From assembly GCA_021781255.1 (NCBI GenBank), contig JAJXXG010000196.1, forward strand, positions 1 to 6,333: a stretch of DNA of 6,333 nucleotides. Direction: 5' to 3'. The DNA comes from Acidobacteriota bacterium (lineage in GTDB: Bacteria; Acidobacteriota; Terriglobia; Terriglobales; Acidobacteriaceae). A program made the translations under genes and the position numbers. This document shows, one piece after another, positions 1-6,333 of the stretch (position 1 is the stretch's first letter; the number at the start of each line of letters is the position of its first letter). The notes below the pieces were generated by a model. The model did not search any database. It saw only the letters and a list, made by a program, of their open reading frames with translations, and was not told where the DNA came from.

Positions 1-1
1 T

Positions 2-655
2 GCGTCGTTATTAAAGAAGCAGGGGTTGATGATGAATCCCCATGTGATGGTAACAGTGAATTCGTCAGGTACAGAGGTCACAATTCTTGGTGATGTGCGG
101 ACGCCTGGAATGTATCCGTTGCAAGCGAAACATCAGCTCTCAGACATGCTTGCTATAGCGGGTGGTTTGACTGCGCATGCCGGACGAGTGATTGAAATAT
201 CCAACAGCAGCAATCCGGGCAAGAAAGAAGAGATTCCGTGGGACCCCACGATGCATAATACGCGCAACTATGACCTGGACATACATCCCGGCGACAGGAT
301 TCTGGTGAGAGGGTGCGGGTTTGCATATGTGGGAGGGAACGTTCATCGGCCGGGAGCGTATGCGTTGTGTGGCTCTCCGCACATCACGCTATCGCAGGTA
401 ATTGCAATGGCGGGAGGCGTGAGTCCGCTTTCGGCAGAAAAGCACACTTACCTGATTCACACCGAACAGAATGGAAGCCGTGTGGCGGAAGAGGTGAATG
501 TGCACAAAGTGTTGACAGCCAGGATTGCGGATCCGATTGTGCGGGAAGATGACATTATCTATGTCTCGCCGAGTGTACTGAAGGCTGCCGCCATGCGCAC
601 ATTAGGTATCGGACTTGCGCTTGCTGGTCCTGTTTTATACGTAACCCATCCTTAG
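2..655 (+). CDS. Polysaccharide export protein, SLBB-domain (Wza-like) C-terminal part, 5' truncated by window edge
   Basis: This is the outer-membrane exit component of a Wzx/Wzy polysaccharide pathway, partner of the kinase encoded next. The frame is open from base 2, and the visible residues before the first ATG pair (29 and 32) read ASLLKKQG followed by NPHVMVTV. That is the usual end of the poly-export (PES) domain, so the gene almost certainly starts upstream and neither TTG 26 nor ATG 29/32 is the true start. Of the 217 visible residues, two SLBB-type units are seen: VTILGDVRTPGMYPL at about 26-40 with an AGG turn at 53-55, and FAYVGGNVHRPGAYAL at 107-122 with a second AGG near 136-138. 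A hydrophobic stretch (about 200-214) lies right before the C-terminus. It could be the short outer-membrane-spanning helix known from Wza, which is inference. The signal peptide or lipobox would lie outside the window. The stop is TAG. The family call is firm; the polysaccharide is unknown. Confidence 0.9.
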   Translation, partial: ASLLKKQGLMMNPHVMVTVNSSGTEVTILGDVRTPGMYPLQAKHQLSDMLAIAGGLTAHAGRVIEISNSSNPGKKEEIPWDPTMHNTRNYDLDIHPGDRILVRGCGFAYVGGNVHRPGAYALCGSPHITLSQVIAMAGGVSPLSAEKHTYLIHTEQNGSRVAEEVNVHKVLTARIADPIVREDDIIYVSPSVLKAAAMRTLGIGLALAGPVLYVTHP

Positions 656-762
656 CGCGAGAGGTGTGCTGAGCGAGTGAGCGTTAATTACGGCTTTGGT
701 GCGATGGGACGAGAAGAGTGGATGAAATGAGCCGAGATGGCTTTTGAAACATAAGGAATGCA

Positions 763-767
763 GAGGA
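763..767 (+). promoter_or_regulatory. Likely ribosome binding site (GAGGA) deciding a GTG start for the kinase gene
   Basis: GAGGA lies 9 nt before GTG 777, which is in frame with the kinase. The other in-frame candidates are less well served. TTG 744 has only a GAG at 734-736, ATG 831/834 has only a CAGG about 10 nt upstream, and ATG 849 has none. This is why 777 is chosen. ATG 831 or 834 remains possible because the residues between carry no recognisable domain. Confidence 0.5.
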
Positions 768-776
768 ATCAGTTCA

Positions 777-2969
777 GTGAGATCATCCCCTAATCCGAGC
801 GCAGAGCCTTCGTCCTCAGGCCGCAAACCCATGATGAGTATTGGTCAAATGGCAGGTTTTGAACCCGAGGGAGATTCCTTTGGGAAGTTTGTCCAGTTCC
901 TTAAGAAGCGCGGATGGATGATAGCCTGCGGTGTTGCGCTGGGGCTTGGTGCGGCGATTACCGCGAATGTGCTGATGCACAAGCAATATACAGCGACCGC
1001 GCAGATCAATATCGTCCCGGATACATCCTCGCAATTCCGACTGGAGCCAGCACCAGACCTGGGTGTGGACGATGCTGCGCAAAAGCTGGACACCGAAATT
1101 GAAATTTTACGGAGCAGGACGCTTGCGCTGGAGACGATTCGCACGCTGAGCCTGGACAAAAATTCTGCGTTTCTGCCGCTTCATAACGGTAAAGCCTGGA
1201 ATCTGGATGATCCAGCGGTGCGCCAGCTACTAGCGGGTGTGTTTGTCGGCGATTTGAAGGTGAAACGACTGGGTCACACCAGCATCATTGAAGTGAGCTT
1301 TACGTCTAGAAGTCCTGCGCTTGCAAGCCTGGCTGCGAATACGCTGATCGATAACTATATTGAGCACTCATTCCGTGAGAGCTATAACTCCACTGCAAAG
1401 GTGTCGAATTGGCTGAACTCGCAGTTGACGGATTTGAAGCAACGTCTGCAGAAGAGCCAGGCGCAGATGGTACAGGACCAGAAAAGCCTTGGAATTGTTG
1501 GGATAGACCCTAAGCAAAGTGTGCTGGTGACCAGCCTCGATGAGTTGAACAAGCAGTTGGCTGAAGCTGAAGCGGAGCGCATGATGCGCGAGGCGCAATT
1601 GCGCGCACTGAAATCAGCCTCTCCGGATGTGATTGACGTGGCGGCGGGAAACAGCAATCCGGTTCTGCAGGCTTCACGCGAAAAGTTGAGTGAGCTGGAA
1701 GCTCAGTTTACGTCTCTGACGCAGACCTATGGACCTTCGTATCCAGAAGTAAAGTTACTTCGTCAACAGATACACGGACTAAAAAAGACGATCAGGCGCA
1801 ATGAGCGAGCGGAAATAGCACGCGCTCAAAAAGAATATGACGCGGCAAAAAGCAACGAGGAAATGTTGCGCAGCAGGCTCGATGCAGAAGAGCAGAAAGC
1901 CTACAGCAAAGGAGAACAAGGTGCTCAGTTCGATTTTGCGCGCCGCGACTATGAGGCTGCGAGACAGCTGTATGATGGCCTGCAGCAGAGGCTGCAAGAA
2001 GCTGGGATCATTGCAGGACTGCACTCTACCTCGGTCCATATTGTGGACGATGCAGACATTCCTGTTGCGCCAAGCTATCCGCGAAAGAGAGTGAACCTGG
2101 CAATTGGTGCGGGATCCGGCTTTGGCATTGGGCTGATTCTTACGCTGCTGCTGGAGGCAATGGATACCAATCTGAAGACAATGGCGGATGTGGAGCAGGC
2201 ATTGCAATTGCCACTGCTGGCAGCGATTCCCGCCGTGGATGCTGAGCAGCTACAGCCGGAGCAGTTTCGCGAAGGAGCCATCGCCAAGGGAAGCGCGGCC
2301 TGGTCGCGCATTGCTGAGGCGTTGCGCGGCATGAGGACGTCGATTCTTCTTTCCAGTCCCAGTGCTCCACCAAAGATTGTGATGATGTCGAGCACACGCC
2401 CTGCCGAAGGTAAGAGCACAGTAGCAACACTGGCTGGAATTACATTCGCACTCAACGGATCAAAGGTGCTGCTGATAGATGCAGACTTGCGGCGACCCTC
2501 AGTACACTTGCGGTTCCGAATGTCGAACAGTGCGGGTCTGTCATCCATTCTTACGGGCAGCACACCGCCGCAAAAGGTGATAGTCCCGTGGGCAGAATTG
2601 CCAAACCTCCATATTATGACTTCAGGGCCGGTTCCGCCGTTGCCTTCTGAACTCCTGGGTTCGAAAGCGATGGAGGATCTGCTTAAGAGCCTTCGCAAGG
2701 AATATGACTTCATTTTTGTAGATACGCCGCCTGTGCTGGCAGTGACGGATGCGAGTGTACTGGGAAGAATGATGGACACTGCGATGTTGATTGTTCGGTA
2801 TGACAGCACTCATCGTCATGTCGTGCAACGCGGGATTGATTTACTCGATCGCTCCGGGACGCACATTTTAGGTGTGGCGATGAATGCGGTGGATTTCCAG
2901 TCACCCGAATATTCGGAGTATTACGGGCGGAAATATTACGAATATTACAGCGAACGCGACAGAAACTAG
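777..2969 (+). CDS. wzc: Wzc-like polysaccharide co-polymerase with fused BY-type tyrosine autokinase
   Basis: Inner-membrane protein (730 aa from GTG 777) that controls chain length and couples synthesis to the outer-membrane exporter. After a Ser/Pro-rich, probably disordered N-terminus comes a Wzz-type domain with a first membrane segment at about 47-67. A long coiled-coil periplasmic region follows, with a GNVR-like motif (YGPSYPEV at 318-325). The Pro-containing IPVAPSYPRK stretch leads into a second membrane segment (about 442-462). The cytoplasmic kinase has the oligomerisation motif ExxRxxR (E514, R517, R520), Walker A around PAEGKST with Lys546, Walker A' LLIDADLRRP (Asp568, Asp570) and Walker B FIFVDTPP (Asp649). 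The C-terminus holds seven Tyr (712, 715, 716, 720, 721, 723, 724), the usual autophosphorylation cluster. All hallmark residues are present, so it should be active. Length and fused layout match the proteobacterial type, not the split Firmicute type. It lies 121 nt after the exporter gene. Start uncertain: 744, 777, 831 or 834. Confidence 0.93.
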   Translation: MRSSPNPSAEPSSSGRKPMMSIGQMAGFEPEGDSFGKFVQFLKKRGWMIACGVALGLGAAITANVLMHKQYTATAQINIVPDTSSQFRLEPAPDLGVDDAAQKLDTEIEILRSRTLALETIRTLSLDKNSAFLPLHNGKAWNLDDPAVRQLLAGVFVGDLKVKRLGHTSIIEVSFTSRSPALASLAANTLIDNYIEHSFRESYNSTAKVSNWLNSQLTDLKQRLQKSQAQMVQDQKSLGIVGIDPKQSVLVTSLDELNKQLAEAEAERMMREAQLRALKSASPDVIDVAAGNSNPVLQASREKLSELEAQFTSLTQTYGPSYPEVKLLRQQIHGLKKTIRRNERAEIARAQKEYDAAKSNEEMLRSRLDAEEQKAYSKGEQGAQFDFARRDYEAARQLYDGLQQRLQEAGIIAGLHSTSVHIVDDADIPVAPSYPRKRVNLAIGAGSGFGIGLILTLLLEAMDTNLKTMADVEQALQLPLLAAIPAVDAEQLQPEQFREGAIAKGSAAWSRIAEALRGMRTSILLSSPSAPPKIVMMSSTRPAEGKSTVATLAGITFALNGSKVLLIDADLRRPSVHLRFRMSNSAGLSSILTGSTPPQKVIVPWAELPNLHIMTSGPVPPLPSELLGSKAMEDLLKSLRKEYDFIFVDTPPVLAVTDASVLGRMMDTAMLIVRYDSTHRHVVQRGIDLLDRSGTHILGVAMNAVDFQSPEYSEYYGRKYYEYYSERDRN
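2919..2948 (+). repeat. TATTAC repeats encoding the tyrosine tail, including a 9-nt near-perfect tandem
   Basis: Three exact TATTAC hexamers at 2919, 2934 and 2943 each encode a Tyr-Tyr pair in the C-terminal kinase tail. The last two lie in a tandem of AATATTACG (2932-2940) followed by AATATTACA (2941-2949), differing only in the last base. The repeat could have arisen by local duplication; part of it simply follows from coding YY pairs. Confidence 0.75.
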
Positions 2970-3007
2970 CAGTGCAGACATGGCTAAGCTTAATGAAAGA
3001 CGCAGGT

Positions 3008-3032
3008 GCGAATGCGATGATCGTAAGTTCGC
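3008..3032 (+). other. Intergenic stem-loop between kinase and polymerase genes
   Basis: GCGAA (3008-3012) pairs with TTCGC (3028-3032). Inside it, TGCGA (3013-3017) pairs with TCGTA (3021-3025) with one G-U pair around a three-base TGA loop, leaving a two-base bulge at 3026-3027. That gives about ten pairs in 25 nt. No T-run follows, so it is not a standard intrinsic terminator. In the transcript it could act on mRNA processing or stability, or slow read-through into the polymerase gene. That role is inferred. Confidence 0.4.
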
Positions 3033-3060
3033 TGTCTGTAGCTTGAGCGACCATTGTTCA

Positions 3061-3066
3061 AGAGGG
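3061..3066 (+). promoter_or_regulatory. Likely ribosome binding site (AGAGGG) for the polymerase gene, favouring TTG 3075
   Basis: AGAGGG ends 8 nt before TTG 3075. The alternative in-frame starts fit worse. GTG 3066 overlaps the purine run itself, and TTG 3054 is preceded only by a weak GAG (3045-3047). The first in-frame ATG lies inside a membrane segment, so it cannot be the start. Confidence 0.45.
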
Positions 3067-3074
3067 TGAAGAGG

Positions 3075-4466
3075 TTGCAGTTTACCCAAAGAATTCCGGC
3101 GAGGATAAGCCGCTACCAGAACAGGCAGGTGGTGGCACCTAGTCGTCGCGCATTGGATGGCCTTGACTGGGCGACTCTTTGTGTTGGACTTACTGCGTCA
3201 TTTTCAGTGACGCTTATCGGAACAATTCAAGTCTCAGAAATCCTGATGTTCATACTCCTCCCTTATCTTCTGGTGACGCAGCGACACAAGTGGATGAGCC
3301 CGGGCATGAAGATGGTGTACGTGATGATGGGTTTTTGGCTCCTAGGTCAGATACTCACCGATATTTACAGGGATACTGTCGCCCGCAACTGGATGCGTGG
3401 AGATGCGCGAATCATATTCTTTGCGCTCAATTTGGCCACGCTGACGATGCTGCTTTCAAAGAGTGTTCGGCGCCAAGCGCTATTTATCGGCGGGTATGGC
3501 GCAGGATCGCTGCTTGCTGCAAGACTTCAGCCATCTTCCGCGATTGGAGATTATCCGTGGAAGTTTGGGTATGCCGAAGGCACGATGGTTCTGGTGATCT
3601 TGCTTAGTTGCTATTTCCACTACAAGCGCCGATACTGGGCGGCGGCCCTGTTGCTGGGCGCGCTTGTGGCAACCAATCTTGTTCTTAACTTCAGGTCGCC
3701 AATCCTCTTTCTCCTAGTGACTATCGCGCTTGCAATTCCGATTGTTCCTGAGCGAATCGGAAGACTGCGCATCCTGCCTGAGGCAGGGACACGCAAGCGC
3801 GTTTTTGCACTTGTGTGTATTGCATTTGTTTTTATGGGATCCTCTGAGTGGTTAGTCAAGTTCGCATCTCGAGCGGGCCTTGTGAGTGCCGACGCTCAGG
3901 AGAAAAATATGGCTGAATCAGAGTCCTCGGTCGGTCTGCTGCTTGGCGGACGACCCGAGATATTTGTGTCATCGCGGGCGGTAATGGAAAGTCCGATTCT
4001 AGGCTACGGGTCATGGGCGCAAGACCTGAAATATAACGAGATGCTCTATGACATTGACGTGAAGTACAACATACCGACAGACTCGCTGGAATCGATTGAA
4101 GATGCTGGAGGTCAAACGATTCCTGCGCACTCACATATTATGAGCACCTGGGTTCAGTCTGGCATTCTCGGGGCGGTGTTCTGGGCGTACATTCTTTGGC
4201 TTGCCATTCGAGGACTACTTCGTACCGCCTTGGTTCAGCCGCCATTATCGCCCTATTACATATGGCTGCTAGCCGGATTCGTCTGGGCTGTTCTTTTTTC
4301 GCCATTTGGCAATACGCGGCGAGCAATCGATTCACTCGTCATTCTGATAGCTCTCGAGGTGATGGAGCTGTACCCAAAGGGAGACGACACGCACCGGTTT
4401 CGTTCAAGAGGCGCTTGGAAGCGTACACCTTCACGTAGAGGTCTGGTTCAGGCAGCAGAAAACTAA
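3075..4466 (+). CDS. O-antigen polymerase/ligase-like membrane protein (probable Wzy-type polysaccharide polymerase)
   Basis: Polytopic inner-membrane protein (463 aa from TTG 3075) likely to polymerise lipid-linked repeat units in the periplasm. About 11-12 hydrophobic segments are visible, starting with WATLCVGLTASFSVTLIG and SEILMFILLPYLLV. A hydrophilic loop of roughly 100 residues then separates the last three segments from the rest. The loop has features of the Wzy/WaaL superfamily: LLGGRPEIF with Arg293, a GYGSW turn after MESPILG, and HSH (His352, His354) leading into STWVQSGILG. An Arg in the NFRSPILFLL segment is also typical. The basic C-terminal tail is probably cytoplasmic. Between a Wzc-like kinase and a Wzx-like flippase, polymerase is more likely than O-antigen ligase, but sequence cannot separate the two. 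It lies 105 nt after the kinase gene. An in-frame TAG at 3039 limits the start to TTG 3054, GTG 3066 or TTG 3075. Confidence 0.82.
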   Translation: MQFTQRIPARISRYQNRQVVAPSRRALDGLDWATLCVGLTASFSVTLIGTIQVSEILMFILLPYLLVTQRHKWMSPGMKMVYVMMGFWLLGQILTDIYRDTVARNWMRGDARIIFFALNLATLTMLLSKSVRRQALFIGGYGAGSLLAARLQPSSAIGDYPWKFGYAEGTMVLVILLSCYFHYKRRYWAAALLLGALVATNLVLNFRSPILFLLVTIALAIPIVPERIGRLRILPEAGTRKRVFALVCIAFVFMGSSEWLVKFASRAGLVSADAQEKNMAESESSVGLLLGGRPEIFVSSRAVMESPILGYGSWAQDLKYNEMLYDIDVKYNIPTDSLESIEDAGGQTIPAHSHIMSTWVQSGILGAVFWAYILWLAIRGLLRTALVQPPLSPYYIWLLAGFVWAVLFSPFGNTRRAIDSLVILIALEVMELYPKGDDTHRFRSRGAWKRTPSRRGLVQAAEN

Positions 4467-4498
4467 TATTTGAAGCCAACTGAAAGCAGTCTAAGAAC

Positions 4499-4536
4499 CA
4501 GCACTTTGCAAAATACTTGCGCATTCGAAAGTGTTG
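4499..4536 (+). other. Imperfect stem-loop in the gap before the flippase gene
   Basis: CAGCACTTT (4499-4507) can pair with AAAGTGTTG (4528-4536), nine pairs counting one G-U, around a 20-nt loop. Inside the loop GCAA (4508-4511) can pair with TTGC (4517-4520). No T-run follows, so termination is unlikely. It overlaps the TTGCAA repeats, and either may be the meaningful feature. Function unknown. Confidence 0.25.
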
Positions 4537-4553
4537 CAATGGTAGTGTTGCAA
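4506..4553 (+). repeat. Three TTGCAA palindromes spaced 28 and 14 bp, with a 10-bp direct repeat
   Basis: The self-complementary hexamer TTGCAA occurs at 4506, 4534 and 4548, with start-to-start distances of 28 and 14. The last two lie in exact copies of AGTGTTGCAA (4530-4539 and 4544-4553). The cluster ends three bases before a possible -35 box. A multi-site operator is plausible. TTGCAA also occurs singly inside the genes of this window, so the clustering, not the word itself, is the signal. Confidence 0.4.
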
Positions 4554-4556
4554 GGC

Positions 4557-4587
4557 TTGATGCTCTCTTCAAATTGGCAGATATAAC
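4557..4587 (+). promoter_or_regulatory. Candidate sigma-70-type promoter for the flippase gene
   Basis: TTGATG (4557-4562) and TATAAC (4582-4587) are separated by 19 bp, longer than the preferred 17. The -10 matches the consensus at five of six positions and the -35 at four. Transcription would start near 4594, giving a leader of about 40 nt before TTG 4633. This 166-nt gap is the largest in the window, which supports a secondary promoter, but the long spacer keeps this tentative. Confidence 0.3.
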
Positions 4588-4632
4588 ACGGCCATTTGCT
4601 TCGAAGTAGCACACGTGATTTGAGTCAATAAA

Positions 4633-6063
4633 TTGTCCATCAAAACGAACCTATCGAAAGTCGGCATCCTGTTTCATGCGCGAAAAGGGAAACCGGAGAG
4701 CGCCGAGGACCACTCGCATGAGAGGTATCGGCGTGCGGCACTGACTGGAGTGACGGCCGCGATGGGTCGCGTCGTGTCACTGGGAACAACAATTCTGACA
4801 GTAAGACTGACTTTTCGTTATCTTGGCGCAGAGCGCTACGGAATGTGGATGACGATCAGTTCAGTGGTGATGATGTTTGTGTTCGCTGACCTGGGCATGA
4901 ATAACGGGATCATCAACATTGTTGCGGACGCAACGGGAAAAGACGACACCAGGACCGCGCGGCAGGCAACCGCAAGTGCATTCTGGCTTTTGAGCGCAAT
5001 CGCACTTGCAATTGGAACGCTAGGTGTAATCGCTTATCCGCATCTGAATACTAGCCGGCTGTTCAATGTGCATTCAACGCTTGCTATTCGAGAATCTGGA
5101 CCTGCTCTGCTGGCCTTTTTCTTCTGCTTTGTACTGAACGTGCCACTGGGAATTGTGAGAGGTACGCAGACGGGCTTGCAGAATGCCTATATCAACAACC
5201 TTTGGAACATGTTGGGGAGCCTTTCCTCCCTTGCGGCGCTGTTGATTGCGATTCATCTGCATGCCGGGTTACCAGTGCTTGTACTGAGCCTGTCCGGCCC
5301 GCCCGTCGTGGTCGCCATATTGAACGGTAGTGAATTATTTGGATGGTCGCACAGGGAACTTTGTCCCAATCCGCGGGATTTTTCTCGGAAAATGGCATCG
5401 CGTCTGCTCCAAATAGGATTGATGTTTTTTCTATTGCAAGTCTGCATTTCCGTCGGTATGCAGACCGACAACCTGGTAATCGCGCAGATTATGGGAGCCA
5501 AGGCTGTTGCCGCCTATGCCGTGCCTGCACGCCTATTCAATATTGTGATTTCATTCGTGACCATGCTCTCTGGATCGATGTGGCCCGCATACGCCGACGC
5601 AATGGCCCGGCGTGACGGACCCTGGATACGGAGAACATTCAAACGTATAACGCTTGCAAGTGCTCTGGTTGCTCTTGGGGCGACCTCAGTTCTAGTCGCA
5701 TTTGGGGGCAGGATCCTTGCACTCTGGGTTGGACCACAGATGAAGGCATCCGCAGTTTTGCTTGGTGTGTTTGCGATGCAATGTATCGCCTATTGCTATT
5801 TGCAGCCGATCAATTTTCTATTGAATGGAATTGGAGAGTTGAAATCACAGGTCGTGTGCGCAATTGCAATGGCAATTGTCAATCTAGGGCTCTCCATCCT
5901 TTTTGTGAAGCATATAGGTATTGTGGGCGCCGTCCTGGGAACGCTTGTTGCGCAATTGTCAGTGCAGGTTGTTCCTCTAACGGTCATTGCACGAAGGCAA
6001 CTGCGAAAAATGGGAAGCATGACTACAGAGAGCGTCGCGAGCGAAGTGCCCGCGGCTGGCTGA
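4633..6063 (+). CDS. wzx: Wzx-like polysaccharide flippase (MOP/PST-type oligosaccharide exporter)
   Basis: Inner-membrane translocase (476 aa) expected to flip undecaprenyl-pyrophosphate-linked repeat units to the periplasmic face for the polymerase encoded just upstream. After about 35 hydrophilic, basic residues comes the typical first helix and its exit, RLTFRYLGAERYGMWM (58-73). Hydrophobic segments then run throughout, in number consistent with the usual 12-14. Further family signatures are TDNLVIAQIMGAKAVAAY (Asp279) at the start of the second half, WPAYADAMARRD (from Trp317) with a following basic segment, and a late FLLNGIGELKSQV. Length fits the family. A TGA at 4621 blocks the frame upstream. 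TTG 4633 is the only standard start before the first helix, since GTG 4750 and ATG 4762 would cut into it. Its ribosome site is weak (GAG at 4622-4624, spacer 8). Substrate cannot be read from sequence. Confidence 0.88.
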   Translation: MSIKTNLSKVGILFHARKGKPESAEDHSHERYRRAALTGVTAAMGRVVSLGTTILTVRLTFRYLGAERYGMWMTISSVVMMFVFADLGMNNGIINIVADATGKDDTRTARQATASAFWLLSAIALAIGTLGVIAYPHLNTSRLFNVHSTLAIRESGPALLAFFFCFVLNVPLGIVRGTQTGLQNAYINNLWNMLGSLSSLAALLIAIHLHAGLPVLVLSLSGPPVVVAILNGSELFGWSHRELCPNPRDFSRKMASRLLQIGLMFFLLQVCISVGMQTDNLVIAQIMGAKAVAAYAVPARLFNIVISFVTMLSGSMWPAYADAMARRDGPWIRRTFKRITLASALVALGATSVLVAFGGRILALWVGPQMKASAVLLGVFAMQCIAYCYLQPINFLLNGIGELKSQVVCAIAMAIVNLGLSILFVKHIGIVGAVLGTLVAQLSVQVVPLTVIARRQLRKMGSMTTESVASEVPAAG

Positions 6064-6148
6064 GCGCTGCGTTTGCCTGCACGACATACGGGATGGCGTG
6101 AAAGTAGTATGAGCAGACCCGGTGAGCTGCTAAGCTGACGAAATAAAT

Positions 6149-6333
6149 ATGATGAATAGAAACTCTAATGGACGTATCGTTGCCGAGACACCTGCGGATG
6201 CAAACTGTTTCATCGGATTTCATGACATTATTCCATGGTCGCCAGACAACCGATGCGTAGCAATCCACCGCGCCGATCCGGCCTTTTTTTCAATGGATGA
6301 TTGCAGCAAGCCAATTGAAATATGTCTCTGGTT
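6149..6333 (+). CDS. Hypothetical protein, N-terminal 61 codons, truncated by the right window edge
   Basis: An open frame begins at ATG 6149 (second ATG at 6152) and stays open to the last base; an in-frame TAA at 6131 closes it upstream. It starts 85 nt after the flippase stop in the same direction, so it probably belongs to the same locus. The visible protein is soluble, with no signal peptide or membrane segment. Its most distinctive part is FIGFHDIIPWSPDNRCVAIHR (about residues 22-42), which reminds me of the first blade of beta-propeller proteins with a G-[YF]-[YH]-D...PW..D sequence, some found in polysaccharide loci. That is a weak resemblance from a fragment, and I do not assign a function. 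No clear Shine-Dalgarno is present: the start follows an A/T-rich stretch, with only TAAG about 14 nt away. Codon use looks like the neighbours'. Confidence 0.65.
   Translation, partial: MMNRNSNGRIVAETPADANCFIGFHDIIPWSPDNRCVAIHRADPAFFSMDDCSKPIEICLW

Noticed and set aside
26..34. TTG 26 / ATG 29 / ATG 32 as the start of the export protein
   Set aside because: The frame is open upstream, and the residues before and after match the continuous end of the PES domain; starting here would remove the domain needed for export.
656..776. Promoter or terminator in the gap between exporter and kinase genes
   Set aside because: I found no matching -35/-10 pair and no stem with a T-run; it appears to be an ordinary intra-operon spacer.
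758..793. Eleven-codon ORF after AAGGA ahead of the kinase gene
   Set aside because: The purine run abuts its ATG with no spacing, and it overlaps the better-supported kinase start region.
2075..2809. 244-codon open frame on the minus strand opposite the kinase domain
   Set aside because: It lies fully inside the well-supported kinase gene with intact Walker motifs on the + strand, and its translation is Ser/Arg-rich with no recognisable domain; an antisense shadow.
6073..6110. TTGCCT and TAGTAT as a promoter before the last gene
   Set aside because: The spacer is 26 bp, too long for a sigma-70 promoter, and no other pair in this gap fits.
6109..6138. Nine-codon leader-like ORF between flippase and last gene
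   Set aside because: No Shine-Dalgarno, no attenuator-like structure and no codon run that would suggest a leader peptide.
6272..6290. GCCG-ATC-CGGC followed by C and seven T, resembling an intrinsic terminator
   Set aside because: The stem is only four pairs and lies within the open frame of the last gene; probably chance.

Overview
The window is a piece of a Wzx/Wzy-type exopolysaccharide or capsule assembly locus, with every supported gene on the + strand. In order, they are a polysaccharide export protein that enters from the left edge (SLBB part only), a full-length Wzc-like chain-length regulator fused to a bacterial tyrosine kinase, a multi-pass O-antigen polymerase/ligase-like protein, a Wzx-like flippase, and the first 61 codons of an unrecognised gene that runs off the right edge.

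Together these four proteins form most of the envelope part of a Wzx/Wzy pathway. The flippase moves lipid-linked repeat units across the inner membrane. The polymerase joins them in the periplasm. The Wzc-like kinase sets chain length and couples assembly to export. The SLBB protein forms the outer-membrane exit path. No glycosyltransferase, initiating phosphoglycosyl transferase or tyrosine phosphatase is visible, so these presumably lie outside the window.

Gaps between genes are 121 nt (656-776), 105 nt (2970-3074), 166 nt (4467-4632) and 85 nt (6064-6148). The first two and the last look like loosely spaced operon junctions. The 166-nt gap before the flippase is the only one with promoter-like structure: three TTGCAA hexamers, an imperfect stem-loop, and a TTGATG/TATAAC pair. 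No intrinsic terminator with a convincing stem and U-tract was found between genes. The three complete genes all appear to begin with GTG or TTG.

The outer-membrane exporter and the fused membrane-plus-kinase Wzc architecture point to a diderm, Gram-negative-type bacterium. Base composition is slightly above 50% GC by eye. Acidobacteriota of the Terriglobus/Granulicella type is my best guess from protein style and gene order, but the sequence alone does not prove it. I see no mobile element, CRISPR array, tRNA or rRNA, and no clear sign of a novel system. The most unexplained parts are the partial last gene and the 4499-4587 regulatory-looking region.
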